64,000 bases of DNA, from contig JAIQGG010000006.1 of the NCBI GenBank assembly GCA_020072785.1, positions 168,493-232,492 of the forward strand. Direction: 5' to 3'. This document shows, piece by piece, positions 38,919-45,727 of this stretch (position 1 is the stretch's first letter; every line of letters starts with the position of its first letter). The stretch comes from Terriglobia bacterium (GTDB taxonomy: Bacteria; Acidobacteriota; Terriglobia; Acidiferrales; UBA7541). Made by a program: the position numbers and the translations under genes. The notes beneath the pieces are model-generated. The model was given only the letters and a program-made list of their open reading frames with translations, made no database searches and was not told the DNA's origin.

Positions 38919-39683
38919 GTGACACGGCTGGCGGGGAAAATCGCGCTGATCACCGGCGGGGGAACGGGCCTGGGGCGCGCCTGCGCCCTGCGTTTTGCCC
39001 AGGAGGGCGCGCGAGTGGCGTTGGCTGGGCGGCGCCTGGAGCCATTGGAAAGCGCCGCTGCGGAGATACGCGCCGGGGGCGGAGAAGCACTGGCCATCGC
39101 CTGCGACGTGACCCGCGCGGGAGATGCGGCGCGCGCGGTACGCGAAACCGCAGCGCGCTTCGGCGGGCTGCACGTACTCGTCAACAACGCCGGAATGCTG
39201 CACGTTTCCAGCGTAGAGAGCATTTCCGAGGACGACTGGGACCGGGTGCTGGAGGTGAATCTCAAGGGGCCATTCCTGATGTCCCGGGCGGCGCTGCCGG
39301 AGTTGCGCAAGGCCGGCGGAGGCGCCATTGTGAACATCGGCTCGATTCTGGGACTGGTGGCCATGAAGGAGCGCGCCGCGTACTGCGCCTCCAAGGGGGG
39401 AGTGACGCTGCTAACCAAGGCCATGGCCTTGGACCACGCCCACGAAAATATTCGCGTCAACTGCATCTGCCCTGCGATCGTGGAGACGGACCTCGTGAAG
39501 GAGCTCTTCACCCGCGCACCTGATCCGGAAGCGGCGCGGCGCGCGCGCCTGGCCACCATTCCCCTCGGGCGCATGGGGCAGCCGGAGGACGCCGCGCATT
39601 TGGCCGTGTACCTGGCCTCGGAGGAATCGGCCTGGGTGACCGGGGCGGCCATTCCCCTGGACGGCGGGCTGACCGCGTATTGA
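38919..39683 (+). CDS. Short-chain dehydrogenase/reductase (SDR, FabG-like)
   Basis: A 254-residue classical SDR, an NAD(P)-dependent oxidoreductase. The cofactor motif is TGGGTGLG near residue 12, followed by the NNAG motif. The catalytic set is Ser in NIGSILG with Tyr and Lys in YCASKGG, and the C-terminus ends in the usual DGGLTAY. A GTG start at 38919 has GGAG five bases upstream. Substrate cannot be read from sequence; a 3-oxoacyl or polyol substrate is possible. A hot-dog thioesterase follows 48 bases downstream, which hints at acyl-CoA metabolism. Confidence 0.88.
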   Translation: MTRLAGKIALITGGGTGLGRACALRFAQEGARVALAGRRLEPLESAAAEIRAGGGEALAIACDVTRAGDAARAVRETAARFGGLHVLVNNAGMLHVSSVESISEDDWDRVLEVNLKGPFLMSRAALPELRKAGGGAIVNIGSILGLVAMKERAAYCASKGGVTLLTKAMALDHAHENIRVNCICPAIVETDLVKELFTRAPDPEAARRARLATIPLGRMGQPEDAAHLAVYLASEESAWVTGAAIPLDGGLTAY

Positions 39684-39731
39684 AGAAGGAGAGAGGAAGA
39701 GACCGCACCGGAACAAGGAGCAGCAGAGCTT

Positions 39732-40178
39732 ATGACATCCAAACTGATCGAGCGGGCCCGCTGGCTGGAGAGAGAGGTGCGCAAGCGGATGAAAGAGAGC
39801 AGCGCGACGCAACTGCTGGGGTTTTCGCTGGAGGCGATCGAGGAGGGACGCGCCGTGCTGCGCATGGACATCCGCGAGCGGCACAAGCAAATCCACGGCG
39901 TGGTGCACGGCGGGGTGCTGGCGGCGCTGGCGGACAATACCGCGGCGATTGCCGCCTATACCATGATTGCGCGGGGCCGGGAGCTGGCCACGGTGGAAAT
40001 GAAGATCAATTTCCTGATGCCGGTGGCCGGCGAGCACGCCATCGCGGAGGCGCGGGTGCTACGCGCCGGACGGAATTTTATCGTTACGGAATGCGAGATC
40101 CGCACGCGCAAGGGGGAACTGGCGGCCAAGGCGCTGCTGACGTTCGGCGCCGCAGGGGGATATTCGCTGCGGCGGTAG
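39732..40178 (+). CDS. PaaI-family hot-dog thioesterase
   Basis: A 148-residue single hot-dog domain protein. The signature HGVVHGGVLAALADNTAAIAA lies in the long central helix, with its conserved HGG and Asp, and ELATVEMKINFLMPV is the following strand region. Such enzymes hydrolyse acyl- or aryl-CoA thioesters, often as proofreading of CoA pools. The N-terminal 30 residues form a basic amphipathic helix. It follows the SDR gene, probably in one operon, and converges on the Hfq-like gene. Confidence 0.88.
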   Translation: MTSKLIERARWLEREVRKRMKESSATQLLGFSLEAIEEGRAVLRMDIRERHKQIHGVVHGGVLAALADNTAAIAAYTMIARGRELATVEMKINFLMPVAGEHAIAEARVLRAGRNFIVTECEIRTRKGELAAKALLTFGAAGGYSLRR

Positions 40179-40216
40179 AGTGGAGCGCCCCCGCGGGTTG
40201 CCTTCTTGAACCAGCG

Positions 40217-40555
40217 CTACTCGTTGCCGTTCGAGGAGCTTTCGTCGCCATCTTTGAAGACATACTTGATGGCTTGCTTGAAGACGAGCAGATTGGGGCT
40301 GCCGGTCCTGGTCAGCTTGATGCAGTCCCGGTCATACCACTCGATGACGCCGTGCAAGGTTTCGCCATCCAGTAGAACGACGGTCATGGGCAGGCGCGCC
40401 TGCATCTGCTTGACCCAGTAAAAATTCTCGGCGTGGGTCACTTCGGGCGGCGCGGGCTTCTTGGTAGGAGCCGGGCCTTGCGGAGTGCGCCCCGGGCCAG
40501 AGCCCATCTCCCGCCCCTCCGGGAAACCCGGACGGAATAATCTACGGTTCACCAT
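40217..40555 (-). CDS. Hfq-like Sm-fold RNA-binding protein, divergent
   Basis: A 112-residue protein whose C-terminal 65 residues align to Hfq, the hexameric RNA chaperone. LPMTVVLLDGETLHGVIEWYD matches the Sm1 motif of Hfq, and LLVFKQAIKYVF replaces the Sm2 motif YKHAIS, so the conserved His of the proximal face is Gln. The usual N-terminal QDPFLN is AENFYW. Instead of a C-terminal tail it has a Pro/Gly-rich N-terminal extension of about 45 residues. It sits downstream of holB on the same strand, separated by about 120 bases. RNA binding is inferred from fold; the small-RNA role is not shown. Confidence 0.72.
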   Translation of the reverse strand: MVNRRLFRPGFPEGREMGSGPGRTPQGPAPTKKPAPPEVTHAENFYWVKQMQARLPMTVVLLDGETLHGVIEWYDRDCIKLTRTGSPNLLVFKQAIKYVFKDGDESSSNGNE

Positions 40556-40676
40556 GGAAACTCCTCGACGAAATACAACCAGGTGAGATCTAACTCTGAG
40601 GATAAGACGCGCCGCAATGCATTTTGGTTACCTCCACAAAGTATTTTCGTGAAGTGCCGCGGAGTTAGCGCGGCGG

Positions 40677-41828
40677 TCAGCGAGGCCGGGGAGTAGCGGA
40701 GGGCCGGGCCGGGGTGGCGGCTGCGAGTTCCGTGGCCAGGGCGTCCAGGCCGAGTTGCCGGTTGAGGTTGCGGCGGGCGCCGGCGGCCAGTTCGTCCATG
40801 CCGGCGATGGCGCGCTGGACCCAGGGGGCGTCCACGGCGCGGCTCAGGGCTTGCAGTTCGCGGGCCAACGCGGGATTGCGCAGCAGCGGCTGCTGCACCC
40901 CGGCGGTGAGCTCCAGGAGGTCGGTCAGGAGCATATAGAAGACCGCGAGCTGCTGGTCGAAGGAGGTCTCGCGGCTCTTGGCCAGGGCGGCGGTTTCCGC
41001 GAAGAGCTGGGCAAAGCCCTGGCCGCGCGCGGCGCATTCCAGAATGCGCAGGGCGTCGCGGCGCAGCTTCATTTCGACTTCCACATCCATGGCCATGGCC
41101 AGGCCGGGGCTGCCTTCGGAAAGCTGCGCGGCAAGCTTCAGGTCGGCGGGCGTGCATGCGGGCTGTTCGCCGGGAGGCAGCTTGCGCAGCAGCTCTTCGA
41201 CCTCGGAGGTCTCCAGCGGCGCAAAATGGAACTGCAGACAGCGCGAGACGATGGTCAACAGCAGCGCGGTGGGGGACGGCGCCAGGAGGATCAGGGTGGA
41301 AGACTCCGGCGGCTCTTCCAGGATTTTCAGGCAGACGTTGGCGACGTCCCAGCGCATGGTCTCTGCGCCGTCCAGGATGAACACCCTGCGCTTGCCCTGG
41401 GGCGCGAAGTAGGCGGCGCGCTGCATGGCGCGGATCTGCCCGATGCGCAGCATGGGCCGAGCCACCGGAGTGCGCAGACGCACGGGGTCCGGCACGAGGG
41501 CCCACACGTCGGGATGGGTCTGCAGGATGAGGGGCATGCGCTCGACCAGCGCAGCGTCGGCGCTTTCGCCGCGTTCGGTGAGCCCCTGGGCGATGAGCGG
41601 CTCGGGCTGCGCCAGCAGGCCGATGCGGCGGCAGGGATCGCATGCGCCGCAGAAATCATCGGTCATCCGCTCGCAGTTGGCGGCCTGCGCGAACATGCGC
41701 GCCAGGGTGAATTTGCCGAGGCCGCGCGGCCCGGTGAAAAGCAGCGCGTGGGGCACGCGTCCGGTGCGCAGGGCGCCGCGCAGGGCGGCCACGATGCGCG
41801 GGTTGCCATGAAAGTCGGAGAAGGGCAT
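40677..41828 (-). CDS. holB: DNA polymerase III delta-prime-like subunit (clamp loader)
   Basis: A 383-residue AAA+ clamp-loader subunit that helps DnaX load the beta clamp. Walker A is FTGPRGLGKFTLARM, the zinc-binding Cys cluster is CERMTDDFCGACDPC, and the sensor-like region KILEEPPESSTLILLAPSPTALLLTIVSRCLQFHF contains the SRC motif (its Arg is the finger that acts on the neighbouring subunit). tmk ends three bases upstream of its start, a classical tmk-holB pair. The 3' part is Ala/Pro-rich and ends in SATPRPR. Confidence 0.92.
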   Translation of the reverse strand: MPFSDFHGNPRIVAALRGALRTGRVPHALLFTGPRGLGKFTLARMFAQAANCERMTDDFCGACDPCRRIGLLAQPEPLIAQGLTERGESADAALVERMPLILQTHPDVWALVPDPVRLRTPVARPMLRIGQIRAMQRAAYFAPQGKRRVFILDGAETMRWDVANVCLKILEEPPESSTLILLAPSPTALLLTIVSRCLQFHFAPLETSEVEELLRKLPPGEQPACTPADLKLAAQLSEGSPGLAMAMDVEVEMKLRRDALRILECAARGQGFAQLFAETAALAKSRETSFDQQLAVFYMLLTDLLELTAGVQQPLLRNPALARELQALSRAVDAPWVQRAIAGMDELAAGARRNLNRQLGLDALATELAAATPARPSATPRPR

Positions 41829-41831
41829 CGC

Positions 41832-42539
41832 TCAGCCTCGCTCCGCGGGGGCCGGGGCGGAGCCGAGGACGGGCTCGACCGCCGCGAGCACGTCGCGGGC
41901 AATCTCTTGCGGGGAGCGCATCGTGCCGCGCGCCGCGTCGATGCACTCGATGCACACCCAGCCGGGGCGCCGTGTCAGCTCGTCGTAGACGGCCGCGGCC
42001 TCTTCCAGGTGGCGAATGCTGGCCTCCTGGATATCGTGGCGCGCGGTGGTGTAGGCGCGTTCGGCCTTTTGGGCGATGAGAGTCTGTGCCTGGCGCGGCG
42101 GTACACGCAGGTAGATCACGCGGGCCTCGCGCGGCAGCGCATAGATGGTGTATTCCAGATGCTCGATCCAGGCGATGAAGGCATCGCGTCTCTCGCGCGG
42201 CGCGCGGGCGGTCTGGTGCGCCAGATTCGAGGCGATATAGCGGTCGGCAAGAACGACGGTACCCGCCGCCAGGGCCGCTTCGATGCGCGGGCGGGCCTCG
42301 AAGCGGTCGCCGGCATAGAGCAGCGCGGTGAAATGCGGGTCCACGGTTTCCAGGGGGCCGAATTCGCCGTTCAGGAACTGCGCGACCATCTGGCCGAACC
42401 ACGACTCGTACTGCGGAAAGCCCACGCGCACGACGGTGTGGCCGCGGGCCACGAGCGCCTTTTCCAGCAGCTCGACCTGCGTGCGCTTGCCGCTGCCGTC
42501 GATCCCCTCGACGGCGATGAGTTTGCCCGAATGGGACAT
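41832..42539 (-). CDS. tmk: Thymidylate kinase
   Basis: A 235-residue dTMP kinase that makes dTDP. The P-loop reads EGIDGSGKRTQVELLEKAL, with Arg where many copies have Ser/Thr, a variation seen in part of the family. The DRY-type motif is LADRYIASNLAHQ, and the lid/LID region carries RAYTTARHDIQ. The ATG at 42539 gives the expected length. A longer open frame upstream runs antisense to yggS and is not supported. The stop lies three bases before the holB start, so the two genes are co-transcribed. Confidence 0.92.
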   Translation of the reverse strand: MSHSGKLIAVEGIDGSGKRTQVELLEKALVARGHTVVRVGFPQYESWFGQMVAQFLNGEFGPLETVDPHFTALLYAGDRFEARPRIEAALAAGTVVLADRYIASNLAHQTARAPRERRDAFIAWIEHLEYTIYALPREARVIYLRVPPRQAQTLIAQKAERAYTTARHDIQEASIRHLEEAAAVYDELTRRPGWVCIECIDAARGTMRSPQEIARDVLAAVEPVLGSAPAPAERG

Positions 42540-42612
42540 TGGCGAAGTCAGCGCCAGTCTAACCGCAGACGCGGGCCTCTGCAACGCCGCGCATGTTAGG
42601 ATTCTGTCCGGG

Positions 42613-43317
42613 ATGAGCAGTCCTGCCATTGCCGAGAATCTGCGGGAGATCCGGGAGCGCATGGCGCGCGCGGCGGCCCGCGCGGGCCGCCGCGCAGAGG
42701 AGATTACGCTGATCGGGGTGTCGAAGACGCACGCCGCGGAAGCGATTCGCGAGGCCTTCGCCGCCGGGGTGCGCCACTTCGGGGAAAACCGCGTGCAGGA
42801 GTGGGAAGGGAAGCGCGGCGCCGTCCAGGATTTGCCGGCGACGTGGCACCTCATCGGCCACTTGCAGAGCAACAAGGCCGCGCGGGCCGCGCGGCTTTTT
42901 GATAGCGTGGACTCGCTGGACGATGCCGTTCTGGCGCTGCGGCTGGACCGGGCGCGGGCGGAAATGGCCGCCGCAAAGAAACTGCGCGTGCTCATCGAAG
43001 TGCGTGTCGCGCCGGAAGAGACCAAGAGCGGGGTTGCGGAGGCGGGACTTGGGGCGCTGGGAGAAAGGATTTGCGCGTTGCCGCAGCTCGATCTGGCCGG
43101 GCTAATGTGCATCCCGCCGTTCCTCGAGGATCCCGAGCAGGTGCGGCCGTATTTCCGGCGGCTGCGCGAACTGCGCGATGCTCTGGCGCAGCGGCTGGGG
43201 CGGCCGCTGGAGGCGCTGTCCATGGGCATGTCGCACGATTTTGAAGCGGCCATCGAAGAGGGGGCCACGGAAGTGCGCGTGGGCACGGCGCTCTTCGGCG
43301 AACGTCCAGGGACATAA
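42613..43317 (+). CDS. PLP homeostasis protein (YggS/PLPBP family)
   Basis: A 234-residue single-domain TIM-barrel protein that binds PLP and buffers its free level. The PLP lysine is in ITLIGVSKTHAAEAI, and FGENRVQEWEGK and WHLIGHLQSNK follow in the expected order. The GLMCIPP strand, SMGMSHDFEAAIEEG and VRVGTALFG give the phosphate-binding end. The start at 42613 lies 73 bases from the divergent tmk. It begins an operon with DUF167, an M24 peptidase and two membrane proteins. Confidence 0.93.
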   Translation: MSSPAIAENLREIRERMARAAARAGRRAEEITLIGVSKTHAAEAIREAFAAGVRHFGENRVQEWEGKRGAVQDLPATWHLIGHLQSNKAARAARLFDSVDSLDDAVLALRLDRARAEMAAAKKLRVLIEVRVAPEETKSGVAEAGLGALGERICALPQLDLAGLMCIPPFLEDPEQVRPYFRRLRELRDALAQRLGRPLEALSMGMSHDFEAAIEEGATEVRVGTALFGERPGT

Positions 43318-43330
43318 GGAGAGTGGCCGC

Positions 43331-43624
43331 TTGCTTGACATTCGCCAACGCGATGGAAGCGTCACCTTGTCCGTGCGGGTGCAGCCGCGCGCCAGCAAGG
43401 ACGAGATTGCCGGGGTGATGGGCGAGGCCCTGAAGGTGCGGCTGCAAGCGCCGGCGCTGGAGGACCGCGCCAACGAGGCGCTGTGCGAATTCCTGGCGCG
43501 GCTTTTGAAAACGCCCAAGTCGGCTGTTAGAATCGTGAGTGGAGCGCGCAGCCGCACGAAGCGCGTGGAAATCCGCGGGGTGACGCCGCAGCAGGTGCTG
43601 GCGCTGCTGGTGCACGAGGCCTAG
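43331..43624 (+). CDS. DUF167/YggU-family protein
   Basis: A 97-residue small basic alpha/beta protein of the DUF167 (YggU) family, with SVRVQPRASKDEIAGVMGEA and LKVRLQAPALEDRANEA, then the strand VRIVSGARSRTKRVEI. The family is often next to yggS. A TTG start at 43331 is favoured because AGGAGAG lies seven bases upstream, beginning right at the yggS stop. Function is unknown. Confidence 0.85.
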   Translation: MLDIRQRDGSVTLSVRVQPRASKDEIAGVMGEALKVRLQAPALEDRANEALCEFLARLLKTPKSAVRIVSGARSRTKRVEIRGVTPQQVLALLVHEA

Positions 43625-43675
43625 GAAGCTGCTGGAAGAAAAATCTCAGGGTTGTCATTTGGAGCTACCGCGACC

Positions 43676-44860
43676 ATGACTGCCGACCTATCCGCGATCC
43701 AGAGTGACCTGCGGGCCGCCAAGCTCGACGGGTGGCTGTTCTACGATTTTCGGGGGCGCGATCCCATCGCGCAGCGCATTCTGCAGTTGCCCGAGGGCAT
43801 GCGCACGCGCCGCTGGTTCTACTACGTGCCGGCCAAGGGCCGCCCGCGCAAGCTGGTGCACCGCATCGAGCAGGCTTCGCTGGCCGCGCTGCCCGGAGAG
43901 ACGCTGTACTACGCGGCGCAGGAGGAGCTGCAGAAGAATCTGCGCAAGCTGCTGGGGCGGGGCGGGCGCACCGCCATGCAGTACTCGCCGAAAAACGCCA
44001 TTCCCTACGTCTCCATGGTGGACGCCGGCACGATCGAGCTGGTGCGCGGCGCCGGGGCCAAGGTGGTCAGCTCGGCGGACCTGGTGCAGAAGTACGAAGC
44101 CTGCTGGAGCGCCGCGCAGCTGGAGTCGCACCTGGCGGCCGGCCGCGAGATCGACCGCATCGTGCGGGAAGCCTTTGCCTATGTGACGCGGTGCGTGCGC
44201 GAGAAGAGAACCATCACGGAATACGACCTGAAGCTGTGGTTTCTGGCGCAGTTCGATGCCGCCGGCCTCACTGCCGACCAGGGGCCGGACATCGCGGTGA
44301 ATGCGAATGCCAGCGACCCGCACTACGGACCCGGGCCTGAGAATTCCTCGCCAATCCGCGAAGGAGATCTGCTCCTTCTGGACATCTGGGGGAAGCAGAA
44401 GAAGCCGGGAAGCGTCTATTACGACATCACCTGGACGGGTTACTTGGGCGTGAAGGTGCCGGAAAAGTACGCCAAGATTTTCAACATTGTACGCGCCGCG
44501 CGGGACCGAGCCGTGGAATTTGTGCGCAAAGGATTGGCCGCGGGGAAGCCGCCCGAGGGCTGGCAGGTGGACAAGATTGCGCGCGGGGTGATCGAAAAGG
44601 CCGGGTACGGCAAATATTTCTTTCATCGCACGGGGCACAGCATCGGGGAAGAAGTGCACGGCAATGGCGCGAACATAGATGGCTGGGAGACGCACGACGT
44701 CCGGCACCTGATCCCGCGCACTTGCTTCTCGATCGAGCCGGGAATCTACCTTCCGGAATTTGGAATTCGCAGCGAAATCAACGTTTACGTGACGGAGCGC
44801 GAAGCGCGCGTCACCGGCGCGGTGCAGACGGAACTGCCCGCGCTGCTGGCGGAGCGATGA
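43676..44860 (+). CDS. M24-family metallopeptidase (Xaa-Pro aminopeptidase-like)
   Basis: A 394-residue cytosolic pita-bread fold peptidase. The metal ligands can be seen in order: Asp in LLLLDIWG, Asp in VYYDITWTG, His in HRTGHSIGEEVHG, Glu in CFSIEPGIYLP and Glu in GIRSEINVYV. The N-terminal 170 residues form a creatinase-like domain. The best start is ATG at 43676, preceded by GGAG at 11 bases. An earlier TTG at 43652 is possible. Proline-specific aminopeptidase activity is inferred from family. Its stop overlaps the next gene by ATGA. Confidence 0.9.
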   Translation: MTADLSAIQSDLRAAKLDGWLFYDFRGRDPIAQRILQLPEGMRTRRWFYYVPAKGRPRKLVHRIEQASLAALPGETLYYAAQEELQKNLRKLLGRGGRTAMQYSPKNAIPYVSMVDAGTIELVRGAGAKVVSSADLVQKYEACWSAAQLESHLAAGREIDRIVREAFAYVTRCVREKRTITEYDLKLWFLAQFDAAGLTADQGPDIAVNANASDPHYGPGPENSSPIREGDLLLLDIWGKQKKPGSVYYDITWTGYLGVKVPEKYAKIFNIVRAARDRAVEFVRKGLAAGKPPEGWQVDKIARGVIEKAGYGKYFFHRTGHSIGEEVHGNGANIDGWETHDVRHLIPRTCFSIEPGIYLPEFGIRSEINVYVTEREARVTGAVQTELPALLAER

Positions 44861-45276
44861 CCGAAACCAACATGCCGAACAACGGAGATTTTCTCGCCCA
44901 TTCGAAGCGCGAAGGCTACGCCCTGGCCCTGGCCGTGGCCGGGTGGGCGGTGCCCGGCCTGGGCCACGCATTGCAGCGCATGTGGGGCCGCGCGCTGACC
45001 TTTTTTCTCTGTGTGGGGCTGCTGGTGGTCGTAGGGGCGCGCGCGCGGGGCAACGTCTTCACAGCGGGGCCCGGCGACGCCTTCGACACCCTCGGGTATG
45101 TCGCGGACCTGGGCACCGGAAGCTTCTATCTGGTGGCGCGCGACATGGAAACGGACGGTGCGGATGTTTCGCGTTCCGGGGGAGATTACGGTACGCGTTT
45201 TCTGGCCACTGCCGGCGTGCTGAACCTGTTGGCGGCGCTGCACGCCTACGAAACCGCGCGCGGACGAAAGGCCTGA
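44857..45276 (+). CDS. DUF6677-like membrane protein
   Basis: A 139-residue protein with two or three hydrophobic stretches. The segment ALALAVAGWAVPGLGHALQ is followed by RALTFFLCVGLLVVVGARA, with a last helix near LATAGVLNLLAALHAYETA. The pattern, a Pro-Gly-Gly-His-type turn in helix 1 and a C-terminal LLAALHAYE, recalls the acidobacterial DUF6677 family, but I give that only as a likely match. It overlaps the M24 gene stop (ATGA), which implies coupling. Confidence 0.72.
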   Translation: MTETNMPNNGDFLAHSKREGYALALAVAGWAVPGLGHALQRMWGRALTFFLCVGLLVVVGARARGNVFTAGPGDAFDTLGYVADLGTGSFYLVARDMETDGADVSRSGGDYGTRFLATAGVLNLLAALHAYETARGRKA

Positions 45277-45288
45277 CGGAATTCCCCC

Positions 45289-45465
45289 ATGACACTCACA
45301 CACCTGCACGGCATGCTGCTGTTCGCGCTAATCGTTTCGGTGGCCTTCGGCTTTCTCAGCCGGCGGCGCCCGCTGGACCGCGTGAAGTACATCGTGTGGT
45401 CGCTCTTCCTGTTTCTGCTGGTGGGCATCGGCATCGGCTGGGCCATGTATCCCTTCTCCCGGTGA
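45289..45465 (+). CDS. Small two-helix membrane protein
   Basis: A 58-residue protein not obvious from length-based gene calls. It begins MTLTHLHGMLLFALIVSVAF and has two hydrophobic helices (about residues 7-22 and 36-53) joined by a basic loop SRRRPLDRVKY. The first helix starts 13 bases after the stop of the DUF6677-like gene. No strong Shine-Dalgarno is visible, and support comes from the helix pattern, the operon position and the positive-inside loop. Function unknown. Confidence 0.6.
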   Translation: MTLTHLHGMLLFALIVSVAFGFLSRRRPLDRVKYIVWSLFLFLLVGIGIGWAMYPFSR

Positions 45466-45513
45466 ATTGCCGCGCAACCGAGGAAACGCAGGAATTGCGC
45501 GTGGCTGCGCGAA

Positions 45514-45543
45514 TTGACAGAAATTTTCCGCGAATGCTACAGT
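45514..45543 (+). promoter_or_regulatory. Promoter of the tRNA-Thr gene
   Basis: Perfect TTGACA (45514-45519), 18-bp spacer, extended -10 TGC-TACAGT (45535-45543). The predicted start at about 45550 lies just before the tRNA. Confidence 0.7.
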
Positions 45544-45554
45544 GGATTGGTTCA

Positions 45555-45629
45555 GCCGAGGTAGCTCAGTGGTAGAGCAGCCGATTCGTAATCGGCAGGT
45601 CCGGGGTTCAAATCCCCGCCTCGGCTCCA
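45555..45629 (+). tRNA. tRNA-Thr (anticodon CGT)
   Basis: The cloverleaf folds fully: acceptor GCCGAGG/CCTCGGC, D arm GCTC-loop-GAGC, anticodon stem GCCGA/TCGGC with loop TTCGTAA, T arm CGGGG-TTCAAAT-CCCCG and an encoded CCA. The anticodon CGT reads ACG threonine codons. Its 3' end is followed by a T-rich tract (ATTTTTTC) that may stop transcription. HypF converges on it about 100 bases downstream. Confidence 0.96.
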
Positions 45630-45727
45630 GATTTTTTCTAACTTACTTCTTTTCAATCAGTTATCTCATCCAATTTTGTACCCGCTAAAAACTCAGGGTT
45701 CCGAGAGAGGCGGCGGCCGCCTTCGTC

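Noticed and set aside
42540-43286. A long frame extending tmk upstream
   Set aside because: It runs antisense to yggS with a low-complexity Arg/Ser composition and no homology; Tmk has its normal length from 42539.
45630-45727. An attachment site between tRNA-Thr and hypF
   Set aside because: No repeat of the tRNA 3' end and no integrase is visible in the window.
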